Shown here one piece after another: positions 11,104 through 23,240 of a stretch of DNA of 64,000 nucleotides. Position numbers and translations under genes: made by a program. The notes under the pieces were generated by a model. That model saw only the letters and a program-made list of their open reading frames with translations. It was not told the DNA's origin and did not search any database. Every line of letters starts with the position of its first letter. Within the stretch, counting starts at the first letter, position 1. This DNA comes from Rhytidiadelphus loreus (Eukaryota > Streptophyta > Bryopsida > Hypnales > Hylocomiaceae): NCBI GenBank assembly GCA_947034895.1, contig OX344762.1:47905087-47969086 (forward strand). Reading direction: 5' to 3'.

Positions 11104-12445
11104 CAGATTCTCAAAATATACAAGGAATGTGATTAGGACACACATGACCTGCTCAACACTCGTGGACCCTCAACGCAAATTTCTTCCTCCGCCGCTGCCA
11201 AGTAAGTTTGGAAGTTGGACATTAAATTTCAAGACCCAAAACTTCAAGGCAGCACACAATACAGTACACGACCATCACAAAGTACCCTGAAGCTCATATT
11301 TGGGATGATGAACATAGCGCTTGAGGGTGATGCTTTGCCCAACCGAATGCATGAATCTTAAAAAACAAAAATTCTTTCTACAACCAATTCATGAAACGGA
11401 AGGAAACACAGAATTTCTACAAAGACAGTTGATAAAAGCATAAATATGCCAAAAAAATCAAGCAAGGATTTGAGCATTGCAGGGTCAATCAGTAAGCAAT
11501 GTTTGCATGTTGGCTGTGAAACTAGAGTCGAGCATTGCAGGAGCATAAACTTACCGTTTGATGCGCTGGTGATCACTAGCGACATCAAAGTCTACCCGGG
11601 TGGGATCAACACGCGTTTTGCAGCGCGAAACCCCGATTGAGCACTCAGTTTATCATCGGGCAAAAGTAGCACCTAGCCTGCAAATACATGACCTCTGGGA
11701 GCTGTAATACACACAAACAAGCAACACGGCACTCATGCTGACGAGAAGCCCACGTCTGTACAAAATTATGCCGTCTGCCACCAGTTCAGAAAACCGTGAA
11801 ACCAAAACGTCCCGATGTGTATGCAATAGCACAAGGATTCATTGCCGAACAGTGCGTCCAACCCTTCCCAAGCAACTACCATCAGCCGCAAAAGCAGCGA
11901 CGGAGAATAAAGACAAAAAGGTCCAATGGCGATGGGATGCGTACGAATCCACAACTTACTGTACAGTATATAAAGAGCACAAAGCAAGTGCCAGAACTCC
12001 ACAGCCACTCCCAGGGCTAAAAAGATGCGCAGAGAGTGCGAAAACTCGAAGTTCATCGCACGGGCCAGAAGGCATGGATCCAATATCCCGTTTTCCAGTT
12101 ATCAAGACCTAGGACCCCTTCCTCACCGCCACAAAATTAACTAACAGTGATCGCTACAATCATCACACGCCGTTGCACAATCGTGGACCGAATGTGCGGG
12201 GCAAAGTGAGTCACGAACAGACACAAACCTCACATGCGGCAGCGCTTGCACCTTCAACAGCTGAAACACGCCCTGCATTTTCTTGAACTCCAAATCGCGT
12301 GTGAGAAGAGAACCTTCGCATCGGAGTCTGGCCCCTGGTGATGCTTCCGGAAAGCCGAAGACACGAACTCCAATTCTTTCCGAAACTCCATCAGTTTCAG
12401 CTCCGTGTTGGTGTGCAACCGACTCGCGTCGAAGAAGAGAAATGA
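11104..12445. repeat. segmental duplicate of the OST3/6 gene and its 3' flank (copy of 42005-43830)
   Basis: From CAAAATATACAAGGAATGTG (near 11117; same word near 42020) rightward the sequence follows 42005-43830 closely in the same orientation. It covers the 3' flank of the OST3/6 gene and then the gene itself. Identity is high by eye, with scattered substitutions and small indels. The duplicate ends inside the gene, right where the first TIR-NBS-LRR unit begins (about 12450-12470). Confidence 0.8.
12047..12445 (-). pseudogene. OST3/OST6-like pseudogene, N-truncated with internal deletion
   Basis: Compared with the intact gene at 42969-43988, this copy keeps the C-terminal tail and part of the thioredoxin-like domain. 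Recognisable pieces include DLEFKKMQGVFQLLKVQALPH. About 445 bases are missing between GAGTCACGAAC (~12218) and ACAAACCTCAC (~12224), which removes three of the four C-terminal membrane helices and the linker. The N-terminal ~65 residues are absent, the stop codon is lost and small indels shift the frame. It cannot encode a working oligosaccharyltransferase subunit. Confidence 0.85.
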
Positions 12446-12469
12446 GCTTTCGAGGAACTTCAAAAATCA

Positions 12470-14095
12470 TCGGGACAGAACCTACTTACCTACGAGAAGG
12501 TTCTGTGCCTCGTGATCAACCTCCGCCTCAAATTCTGCATCGACTATGCACAATCTCAGTCCTCAAGTCCAAAATTAGCCCCCAAAGGTGGAGATTCGAT
12601 TTAGAGTGGCACATGGTCTGTGTCTGTCACTGCAGCTACCCCCTTCAACTGACAAAGGGACTTCGTGTGATCATTATCAAGCAACCTGCCATTCCTAGCA
12701 GCTTCAGGTACAGTGCACTTCAGAGTTCCAAATAATAGTATAAGAAGCAATGTCGGTGATGAACTTGCTATCAATGCTAAGTGTGGATGGGAAAGAGACC
12801 TGAACTACTTGGAGTCAGCGGAGAAGACCACAATATAGACGAGAAGGAAGATCAGAAGAATTCGAGGTCGGCGATGGTCGCCAAGCTCTCCACTTTCTAG
12901 TCCGGACACTGAAGCCACGTCAGATCAGCTTCCAACACGCACGTATCCAAAAGCATTGGTGTATGTGCAAATTCCAAAGTTTTCCCTCTCTAATCGCAGG
13001 ACAAAAGGAAGTCTATTTTATATTGGCAGATCGCCAGGAAAAAAGATCATTGACAATTGACGTATCAAATGACGCATTCTTGCAAATGAGGCCTTCTTCC
13101 ACCTCTCGAATCAACAGTGTAAAACATGATAGTTTCCACAAGTGCGCAGGCCAAGGTGTGCTCAGAAAAAAGAGGGCACGGTGAATCAAATCTATAGATC
13201 GAAATTACATCACTGTGGGTGCCGCCATAACTCAACAGAAGTAAGCTGCTTGCGCCACTATCCGACCACACGTGATCCATACTGGTGTCCATCAATGCTG
13301 ACACACTCTGAGTTGCGAGCAAATTCCGGACTAACTCTATCTGCCAACCCTGCTCTAATATGATGGTCAGAAGTTGCATGGGATCTCCTACAGATAAAAC
13401 TATAGGCAGATGGTAGAAACTACGAAAAACTAAGCCCAACAATGGAGGTCACACACTCACACGCTAATGTTGCAGCTCACACGAAATGGAAGAGTACCAT
13501 CAACTATACTAGCAAAAGAATCTCGCCCAGAAAAATAATGAAACTGGAGGAATCCACAAGTCACGATGCCCACAACGATAATTCATACCAAGCGGCAGCC
13601 ACGATTCCAGCCACCCTCAGCCACTCGCAACAAAACCAAATAGTCAAACAACATCCTCTTTGAAATTGACCACGCCCTCGCCTCCATCATCTCCGACTAC
13701 ACCACCACAACTCTTGTCACCAAAGCGACGCACGAAGGTGCCGCTGGGTACGAGATTCCATCATGCTGCATCTCGACCCATACCCACGCACATTCACCAA
13801 GTCGGATTCCACCTGCTCAACCAACAAACTACCACTTGCTTGTCACTCAAACCAAGAGCTGCTTCACAAAAAATCCAGCGCCACCTCTCTGGAACCAAGC
13901 TGGACCCCAAGAAACCATCCTCTGTTGCCAAATCGAGCCACCAGCTTGGTGATGCTGTAAATACCTCGAGGAGATTTTTCAAGAAAAGTGCCGATCAATA
14001 TTTGCATACGCTTTGGTTGGGCCAACTCACTGCGATTTGCCCAAACCATATCCAATTATATTCAATAGAGACATAGAAACGGTGCCAACACGGTT
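12470..14095. repeat. 3' flank of TIR-NBS-LRR unit 1, duplicated at 23.14-24.93 kb
   Basis: This flank follows the stop codon of the first TIR-NBS-LRR gene (minus strand) and has a clear counterpart beside the second gene. Examples are AAAAATCATCGGGACA near 12462 and 23144, and GAGGTCGGCGATGGTCG near 12864 and 23571. It probably includes 3' UTR. On the minus strand near 23.5-23.7 kb a short open stretch (VESLPTIADL...) is broken by stops in this copy, so it is not called as a gene. Confidence 0.7.
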
Positions 14096-17000
14096 TCAAT
14101 CCCAATCCATCGAATCTGAATCTGTCTCAGTCTCATATTCCTTGCCTATTTGAAAAGGGCCAAGCTTTCCGATTGTAATCGGAGGTGGGCCTAGATCTCG
14201 CTCCTCCCATTCACCCGCCTCCCAAAGCTCCCAAGAACTGCGAACCCAAGCCTTGATCGATTGATGCACTAGCACCTTCCCTCGACAAAGGTCCAACCTG
14301 AAGCTCTGTCCCTTGCCCATCAGCTCATCTTCAAAGGGCAACGGCTGCAACAGAGGCAACTTGGAAAGCATTTGAATATCTCCATCGTGAAGCTCAAGGG
14401 CAAAACATCCCACAAGGATGAGTTCTTCAAGGTTCCTCGACTTACTCAAGTCGGGCAACCGCATCAGATGTTCGCAATCATGAAGATCGAGGTGACGCAA
14501 TGTAGGCAAATCTCCCAATTCTGCCAAGGACGTCAATCCATTGCTACCACTCAGGTCTAGATCTTCCAACTGGTTGCATCCATTCAGATTCAATCCCCCG
14601 CTTGATTGGTCCAAATTCCAAGAAAGTTGTCGAAGCTGACGAGGAATAGAATCCTTTGAACACACCACAAATCTCTCTAGTCCATATAATTTCAAAACTT
14701 GTAATTTCTTCAAGCCAATAAGATGATCTATTCCTGGAAGATCAACCAAATCCTTGCAGAGAAAAACCGTAAGAGACTGTAGGTTGGATGATTGACGGGT
14801 GACAAGTCCCAACAAGGTTTGCAACTTCCGAATCCCCCAAAGATACACACTTTCCAAAGACCAACAATTGCTCAAATCCAATGAAAGAGCTTCAACCCAC
14901 TTAAGACTTAGTTTGACTAAGCAACGACATTGTGCAAGTGTGTTCGACACCAATGCAACCACCCCCGTGATCTCCAATAGTTTTAGGGACAAAGGAAATT
15001 GCCCCACAATATGAAGTGGGACACTATCATCACAATCACGAAGATACCACCTAAAATTAGTAAGGTTCTTCAGTTCTCCCAAGCCTGCAATTCCATCAAT
15101 ATTCCTTACCCCAACTAATTCCAAAATCCTTAAGCACACCAAGCCCTCCAAATTTAAAACTCCATGTTCCAAATGCACCCTATGAAGGTGCAACACCTCA
15201 ACATTGGAAAAGTAATCCCAATTGATGCCCTCCAAACTTCCAATATGACCAACTCCCTCAAACTCGTTCAGGTCCAACCATGCACGTTTTATGGTAAGCC
15301 GTATCAATTTGTGCCAACATCCACCCTTTGGTTTACATTTAAGCTCTGTCAGATCACCATTTTCAATATACACCCACACTCGCTTACTCAAGTTGGTTGA
15401 CTCATTGAAAAATCCTTTCACTTCAAGTCTTGTAAACTCCAAATACAAATCATGCGTGGTAACTTTTCTAGATCTCAAATCCACATCCTGCAACAAGCCT
15501 TTTCACTTCAAGTGCTCCAACTGCCATTCCACCACCACCACAAAACAACTCTAAGAACACATATATATGAGGTCTACATTGGAAAAAAAACTAACATAAA
15601 TCAAATAGGAAAAAAAAAAACTCATTAAAACAATCTTAGTAAAACTATATCTTTGGAAGAATGTCAAAAACAATAGTCATAAAAACAAAAACTTTGCATC
15701 TAAAACTTGCAAAAGATGAAGGAATAGGTGTACCCTATGTACTATTTCTTCCTCATCTTGCTTATGTACAGTGCACAACATTGACAACAAAATGTCGGAC
15801 TTCATCTCATATAGAAAACATCGCACGTCCATAAACAAAGTTTGATCCCTTCGTGACAACAAGTCAAAACCACTCCTCAAAATATCAAACACAGGATTTC
15901 CTCCGGATAAAAAATTGAAAGTCTTCAAACGAGGCAAATGCTTCACCCATAATGAAGGATTCTCTCCATAACAACCCATTTGCAATCCCAAAGCTTGCAA
16001 GGCCAAGGGGTGATAGTGATGGCCTTGTCCAACACCTTTGGAGAAATAACACCTCCTTACACAAGTCATTATGTCATGGGTCTCCTCATCTTCAAAAAAT
16101 TGTTGGCCACTAGTAGCATGCTGCAAAAACAACCTCATAGCATCTGCCTCTACTAGATCTGGCATCTCAAGACATGTAACTCCATTGATCCCCAAAAGCT
16201 CAAGAACACTCTGAGAACGAGCAGTCACAACCACCAAACTATTCGTGTGATATGGAAGGTCCATGAACGTCTTTGCCACTTGGATTGATTGATGGCTATC
16301 TGAAACATTATCAATTGCCAAAAAGGTTCTCTTCTTGAAAAGACTTTTACGCAAAATGTCCTTGCACTAAAAACACATTCACAACATAATCGATGAGACT
16401 CATAAAATGAACACATTCCCAAAGATTTCAGTACCATGAATTATAGATTCAGAAGTAAAAAGGCATCCTCACACTCTCATACAACGGTGCATGATACATC
16501 ACATTCAACATTGCATGACAAACACTCAAAAGTCATCAAGAAGAAACAAGTATTACAAATACTAGCATGTGGTCAAAATTGATGACAAAGAATTACACTC
16601 CACTAAGTCTTCAAAACCTGTTTTTCTATAATGTTGGCTCCATAACTTCAATCACTTACATACACACATTAAGCATGCAACCTTGAAAGCTCACCTCTCC
16701 TTCATTCAAGTGTTGAATGACATCCACACTTTTCCTTGTTAAGTCTTGCAAAACCTTTTGAAAGAACTCTTTGGAATCATTCCAAGAAACAATTGGAAAT
16801 TCAATATGGCAAACCCTCCCTTCATACTTGCTCAAAAGTTCATTGCATAAGGTCTTGCAAGTCGTGGTCTTGCCAATACCACCAACTACATATAAACCAA
16901 CCACTTTAACATTGTATTTTCTTGAAACCCCAATTCCTTCGATCTTCTCACCAACAACCTATTTAATCCACCCAAACAACAACCCAATCAATTGATATCC

Positions 17001-17712
17001 CTTTGCATTCAACAACTGCATAGACATAGTTTCACATCATGACAACAAAATAAATTGAAAGTAGGAAACCAATCCTAAGATCCAATTTCAATACCTTCAA
17101 AATACTGGATTTTCCTTGCACATGGGAATCATCCCACTTTATATCTGGAGAAATTGATTTGCAAACATACGAAACAATCTTCTCTTCATAAGCCACAATC
17201 TCCTTCAAATTCTTGTCATATGGGAGGCCATTGAAAGATCTCAAAACATCCAAGGCATACTTCCAATCACTCACAATAATTCGATTCCTTGGATCAGCCT
17301 TGGCCAAAGTCTCCCACTTCCAAAACCATTTCTTTTGCATGGTTGCATCTTCCAAATCACCCACTGATAGTCCATAAAATAGGGGTAATATCTTTGGCCC
17401 TCTCGTGGGACTCTTTGACTCATGGTGGAACTTATGAGCTTGAACAAAGGCACTCAATTCAATCATGGGCCACTTGGACATGAAATATTCATTGGACACA
17501 ACCACAATCAACATTTCACATTGTTTAGCAGCTCGAACAATCAACTCCGGAAATTGCTCACCCTTTGGTAAGCTCTCATGGCGTCTGTCAAAGAAAGGAT
17601 AGTGAAACCGATCCTCCAAAGCTTTACACAAGTGATCCACAAACTCCTTTTGAGCTCCACTGTGGCTCAAAAAAATCTTGTGCTTGGGTTCCAAGAGAGG
17701 ATCATTCCCCAT
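14096..17712 (-). CDS. TIR-NBS-LRR immune receptor, copy 1, interrupted by a premature stop before the LRR
   Basis: Minus-strand exons are 17712-17095 (TIR), 16958-16695 (P-loop), 16366-15734 (rest of NB-ARC) and 15550-14096 (end of NB-ARC plus LRR). All introns are GT-AG and phase 0. The start is the ATG giving MGNDPLLEPK. The TIR domain has KIFLSHSG and WPMIEL (Glu85, the position of the plant TIR catalytic Glu). NB-ARC motifs are VVGGIGKTTT (Lys236), TFLAIDN (308-314) and SLVVVTAR. In exon 4 codon 16 is TGA (15503-15505); copy 2 has CGA there. As read, the product is a 520-residue TIR-NB-ARC protein without LRR. After the stop the frame stays open for ~465 codons of leucine-rich repeats down to the TAG-side stop at 14096. 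The MHD motif reads THD. It is either a truncated TIR-NB protein, a recent pseudogene or a readthrough product. Confidence 0.85.
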
Positions 17713-19880
17713 GACTTCGCTGGACCTGGGCCTCAAATAAAATCTCTCAATACCAGACGAATTCAAGTAATTGCAATAGTTACATTACTACGAAACAAAA
17801 AGCAAACGAACAAATTCTATGACAAGAATATCCAAAAATTGTCAAACTCCCACAAACAAACAAGAAGGTCCAGAAAAGCCATAAGCATGAAAAACAGCAG
17901 CCAATAGATGCAAAAATTTCATTCCCTCATCCACCTTGAGAGGAGTACATCACCTGTGCGAGGTTTCACCAAAACAACTTCTCGATCCATCTCGATCCAT
18001 CGTCTTTCACTTCATTGCGAACCTAAACCCCACTCATCATCACTTGTGTGTCAAAATATTCAGCCACACAGATTAAAATAATAATCTTCAAATCCAACTT
18101 CACCCCAATGTAGTCCCTCAATTTAAAACCTCCACATACTCGCATTACACCAACATATCACTCTCAGTATCAAGAACCCCCAAAACAGTGACTACTTATC
18201 GTCATCATCATCATCATCATCGTTTGCAAGTAAGTGTAGGAGGTCTTCAACATAATTGCAGCAATCTGAAAAGGTCATAAGGCAAGTCACCTACAGCTTG
18301 GGCCACGTGAGATAGCTGATCTTGTCTTCCGTAAAAACGCCGTTAAAACAACCTGACAGACCCACATCAAAATGAAGGCACAACTCGATTGTATTACACA
18401 CTCCATGGTTACTCTAAAATTTTCCAATTTGATCAAATCTTGTAGAGTTCCTCTTGAATACTACAAGCTTGCGACGTAACTAGTGACCAAATTCATCAGA
18501 GTAGGCTTCGGGTTGAATGGATGAAACCAGACACTTGCGTTAAGGAAGCCACCCTTGACAGCATCTTGCTTTTTGAGAGCAAGATATCAATGACGCTCAC
18601 TTTTACCAATCCAAAACAAATGCTATCCCCAAAAAGAATATGAAAGCAGTGAAAAACACTCAATGATCTCAATTACAAAGTGAGTTTAGAGAAAAAAAAT
18701 TTCACCATCCAGAAATGGAGATGACCACCACCATCGTACTCACGCCTAACACCCGCGCACTGCATTGTCATGGATAGTGAACGGAACCTGTCCTAAGTAT
18801 CCAAGAAATGAGTTAGAAAAAGAATATCCCACAACAAGTACTAAAGCACCACAGATGTGGCATCATGAACAGACTGGAGGGACATCAGACCTACCGCCAG
18901 AGTTTCTTCATCTGATCCCCAAAGCAGACATCCACCATTGCAGTTGAACAAAACTCTCCAAAGTGCCGTTACGTGCCTGACTGCCCCTCAGAACTTGTCT
19001 GCAAAATAGTCCCGAGGGCAATAAAACATTCAGCTCTAGCACTTTACCCAGTTCCCATGCTCCAAAATCATAGCTTATGACCCATTTCTTTCTACCCAGG
19101 ACCATTCCAGAGAGGCTAATCAAGCGACGTCAAACTTGAACCTTATCAAAACAACTGCGATGTTCATCGAAAGCATCACTTCTTTCTTTAAACCCTAACA
19201 CAGAATGGCACAAGACTGAGAGTCTGCAAAACGGTAGAACCCACACCATCGTATCTGTCAAAGGAGGAATCCCTCCAATGCAATATACACGGCTTTAGCC
19301 AAATCTCAAGTCAAAGAAGACAACAACTGTACAACGCTGCCATTCAAATCATCCTAAATTGCAGCTTCGATCCAACGCGGAGAACAGAGAACAAAGCGTT
19401 CTCTGGTCTCTGCCCTCGGGATGGCGGTAGTCCCATAACGGCGGGTGCCACGGCTTCGTCTGCTCAGATGACAGATATCTGATCCACCACTACCATCTCG
19501 GCATTCATTTCCTCCATTAATTTCCCACCAGCTGCAATAGCCTTTTGCGACGAAAGGGATCAATTTGTCGGTAAAACACGACCTCCACAGACGAACTCAG
19601 GACCGATCACCGGGATCCCTAACGGACTTCAAGTGCAAACCGAACGCAGCGTTGCGTTCTCAAATCAAAACAGCAGCAGCAGAATTCAAGATCGACAGGA
19701 AAAGGGAATCTTACCCTGTTGAAGAAGCTCCTTGGACGATACCGACAGCGTTGCTCCAAAGAATTTCAGTCTCCGTGCGTGGTTGCGCTTGGTCTGCCGA
19801 GAATCACCGTGGTGAAAATTTGAATGCAAGGCCCAATTGCTCAAGGCTCCGGAGGGATGGCTCTTGTGCATTAAGGTAGA
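17713..19880. repeat. 5' flank of TIR-NBS-LRR unit 1, duplicated at 30.44-32.70 kb
   Basis: The sequence upstream of the first TIR-NBS-LRR gene matches that upstream of the second over about 2.1 kb. An example is CATCAGGTTGTTTTAACG read on the minus strand near 18350 and its counterpart near 31045. The frame upstream of the ATG stays open to a TTG, and a splice-acceptor-like CCCAG lies just 5' of the ATG, so a 5' UTR intron is likely. An imperfect ATCATC microsatellite sits near 18200. No separate gene was recognised. Confidence 0.65.
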
Positions 19881-20182
19881 GGCACCAATTGGAAGACTCT
19901 AGACATTGGCTACTATTTGGCTCCCAAAAATCACAGTAATTTCAATTTCGGGAATTAAATTCTGAAAAATTTGCACTCCCCATATATCCCATCTTCCTAC
20001 ATGGGAAAAATTTCCACCACCTCATACTGCTCACCATCTGCTCCAAAACTGCTTAAATGATCGGCTACTGGTGCCTCCAGGTCCTTAGAATGGGAAGACG
20101 TGAAATCGAGGGTTTCAAGTTTGACTGAGCTTAGTCGGCTCGAGTACACGTGGTAGGACACGTTTGAGAGGGGCAGACTTCC

Positions 20183-21420
20183 ATGTGGGGTATAGCATCC
20201 CTAAATATGGACATGAGTCAATTTGATATTGCTACAACATTTTTAAAGGACGATTTGTATGAAGAGATCAACCCATTCAAAGGGTATATTCTGGGCGAAT
20301 TGCAAAACCTTGTCTGCCATTTATGCAAGAGCCTACATGGGTTAGACCAAAATGCAAGGCAGTGGAATAAAAAGTTGGACTTTGTACTCAAGAGTTTTAA
20401 CTTATTTCCAATTTGTGTTGACTCATGTGTTTACCGGAATACTAGGAATCTTCAAACCATCCTTGGTATGTACGTGGATGATGAGTTTATCTGTTTCACT
20501 TCATCCTTAGAATATTCCGAAGATTCGACAATGTCTAGAGCCTGAATTTCAGGTCTCTACTGTACAGCATGATTATTTCATCGGGGTATCAGGTGGGAAA
20601 GAAATCCCCTCAATGGGTCCATTTTTCTACATCAAGAAAGATTTATTACTGATATTGTTACCAAATTCGGACTTGAGGATGCTGATCCAGTAGTTACGCC
20701 AGCTGACAATCATCAGCAATTATGCAAAAGCTTTGAAGGTTCACAATTGGATGTTGATTTTTCCATACAAACAAGTAGCTGGGTTGTTTGATGTATGCGC
20801 CATCCCTCACAAGACCTGACATCGCTTCTGCAACAAATAAGATGGCTCAATTGCAGGAAAAACATTATCCGTCAGTCGCATCTTGCAGCCGTCAAGCGGA
20901 TTTTACAGTAAGTAAAACATACAAAGTTACGGATTGTTGTACAAAGGAGGGATTGCCAACAGTGAGATCCCTGGCTAGTGTGATGCAGAGTATGCAAGTG
21001 ATCGGAGAGGTTTTGCATTTTTATTTGGCGAGGCAGTTAGTACTTGGAGCAGTCACAAATAGGGATTGCGTGTCAAATTTGACCACTATTGTGGAGCTGA
21101 TTGCTTTATTGCAAGCCGTGAAGGAAACACTTAGTTTGGTTATGCAGATCATTAAACTCTCTTGGAGTTTCTCATCGGTTGCCGATTAATATCTACAGCC
21201 TGTGACAATTAGACAACTATTCATTAGGTTAAAAATCCAGAATATCATAATTGGAAGAAGAATGTAGACATCAAATATTTCTTTGTGCAGGAGCATTATG
21301 AGAAGAAGAAAAGTGATGTCAAACTTGTACAGTCATCAACAATGACAATCAGGTATGTTGCAGACGGTTTCACCAATGCATTACCACGTGAAGCTCATTT
21401 TCATTTTTTCTACAAAGCTA
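20183..21420 (+). pseudogene. Ty1/copia retrotransposon polyprotein remnant (RT-RNase H)
   Basis: Pieces appear in order on the plus strand. FDIATTFLKDDLYEEI corresponds to the copia RT start (DVKTAFL.G.L.EEIY). LCKSLHGLDQNARQW corresponds to KSLYGLKQ..R.W. MYVDDEF at about 20468 is the RT active-site YVDD. SLTRPDIASATNKMAQ is the TRPDI motif, and TIVELIALLQAVKE is an RNase H stretch. FTNALPRE near the end matches the copia C-terminal TKALP.E. Frameshifts and stops separate the pieces, and gag, protease and integrase are not recognisable. It lies between the two TIR-NBS-LRR units. LTRs were not identified. Confidence 0.85.
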
Positions 21421-21589
21421 AGAGTCACCATTCTACCTATTGAATGAGTGGGAGAAGTAAGGTAGAACTACCCATTACTACCCTAATTCGCAATCTGACT
21501 ATATTGGAGCCAACTCTAGGAAAGACACATATTTTTTTACAGGTGTGCTTTTGTTTCAGGAATCAAACCCAAGTGGAATTATAATTTTC

Positions 21590-21870
21590 CAATAAAAATT
21601 GTAATTTCTGTGAATTTTTGAAGTGAAATTGCAAAACTACCACTGGACTGGATTCATAAACGTCCTCTTACAACTCAATACTGCTTTCCAATGTATCTAA
21701 TAGCACTTGAAGATCCACCAATCATTAATTGACACGTTGTCTTTTAATAGCATTGATATACTACTCTTGTCAAAATCTGAAGCGAATTTGCATGTTTTTC
21801 TGATTGAATTGGGACAAAGCTATAGACCATGGAATTGAATCATTGACGGAATTGGGTAGTTCTACCTTAG
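21590..21870. repeat. dispersed ~280-bp repeat, copy 1 (copy 2 at 44426-44710)
   Basis: Shared words in the same order are AATTGTAATTTCTGTGAATTTTT, ATTGACACGTT, GCATTGAT, TTTTTGTCAAAA-like text and GGTAGT(T)CTACCTTA. Both copies are in the same orientation. No coding potential is seen. This copy follows the copia remnant, the other follows the OST3/6 promoter region. Confidence 0.6.
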
Positions 21871-22189
21871 TATGCAGAACATTCACAATTGAAGTGGGAG
21901 TATTGAAAGCGTCATCCATCAATGACATTCTTCATCCATCGAGTCGACTACTTCAGTTCAGCAGACTATTGTTGTCGGTTGTCTTTCGCAATGTAATTGT
22001 CGTATCAGCGCAGGATACAGAGTCACAAAGAGAGCTGACTAAAGATCTGAAGATACTGTTACGTGTTTGAAGAACGATCTGTACAGAGTCTTTAAGATCA
22101 ATATATATGTCGGGAGGTTTATCTGTATAAGAATTTGTGCCTGCTTCGTTCTTAAACTACAGAACGTTTCAAGAGCAATAACAACCCAC

Positions 22190-22262
22190 CAGCAATCAGG
22201 ACAGCACACAGTACACAACACAAATATCACAAAGCACACCCGAAGCCCATATTTTGGACTTC
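22190..22262. repeat. small third fragment of the OST3/6 3' flank duplicate
   Basis: The stretch containing CAGCACACAGTACACAACAC, ATCACAAAG and GAAGCCCATATTT resembles 11250-11312 and 42158-42220. It is short and diverged. The remaining DNA to 23110 shows no recognisable gene. Confidence 0.4.
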
Positions 22263-23112
22263 ATCATTTGGCCATTTGCTTTAATCCCGCCACCATAAGA
22301 GACGCTGCAGTCTATGCTGGATTGAAGCTTACGCACCCATTCACTGTACGCATGAACGCTTTCTCTGGTTATCTGCCTCACTGTACTCAGCGAACCTGAG
22401 AGGCTCAAGTAACTTTCCTTGGATTGAAAACTCTAATATGACACTTCCCAGATAGCCTTAAACCCACCCTGTCGCTCATACCACCTGACATCAGCTTCTT
22501 CCAAGTGCGTTGGAATTCTCATTCAATTACCAATAAAGTCAAGTAGAAAAAGTGTATGTTTTAATGATAGTAACTATGCGCAGTTGCAATTAGTGACAAT
22601 TATAGGTGTGCATAACTTACACGGAAGAAAAAGCTGTAATCATCCATCCTAGACTGAGTTAGAAATCATACGACAGAAACTGCAATCAGAGTCAACCATG
22701 CGACATGAAGTGACATGCTGACACCAAGATCTGAACGTCGCTTCAGTCTCCCCCAAATTGAGTGCAATGAAACTGTATGACACAAGTCGACACAGCCAGC
22801 GACTTCACACAGAGACTTCAACTTGGGCCTGGGTCAATTTAGAGTACAAAGATGTAGTCCAAACAGTAACTGGCATTCGTAACCAGACGTTTTCATTGAA
22901 GTGTAGTCTTGTAGTTTAGTGAGTGTTTTACACTTAAGCAAGTTTTGTCTTCTCTGCACAATTCCACAGTCCTGTCCAAAATTACGATAACGAGCCCTGT
23001 GGACGTCATCTCGAACATGTATCGAAAATTCTAAACAATGACAGCAGCAGAAACCAACCACAAGATTACAACACGGAGATTAAGATACGGCCTATGATAC
23101 GACCTTGAGTAT

Positions 23113-23240
23113 GAACAGCTGCAAGCTTGCGATGAACTTTAAAAAATCATCGGGACATAACCTACGAGAAGGCTGTGAACCCCTTCTCGTAGGTTATGTC
23201 CAGATGATTTTCGAAGCTCATCGCAAGCTTGCAGCTGTTC
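23113..23240. repeat. ~60-bp-arm inverted repeat at the edge of TIR-NBS-LRR unit 2
   Basis: The left arm (23113-23172) begins GAACAGCTGCAAGCTTGCGA and the right arm (23182-23240) ends with its reverse complement. The central parts CATAACCTACGAGAAGG and CCTTCTCGTAGGTTATG pair exactly. Only a few mismatches separate the arms and the loop is ~9 bases. The right arm plus the following DNA is where homology to unit 1 starts. Confidence 0.8.

Noticed and set aside
11446..11640. Short ORF conserved in both OST3/6 flanks (also at 42353-42583)
   Set aside because: Conservation is explained by the segmental duplication. It overlaps another ORF on the opposite strand and has no known domain.
17713..17766. 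N-terminal extension of the TIR-NBS-LRR proteins starting at a TTG
   Set aside because: There is no ATG in this stretch; a splice-acceptor-like CCCAG lies just before the ATG that gives MGNDP, so it is probably intron and 5' UTR.
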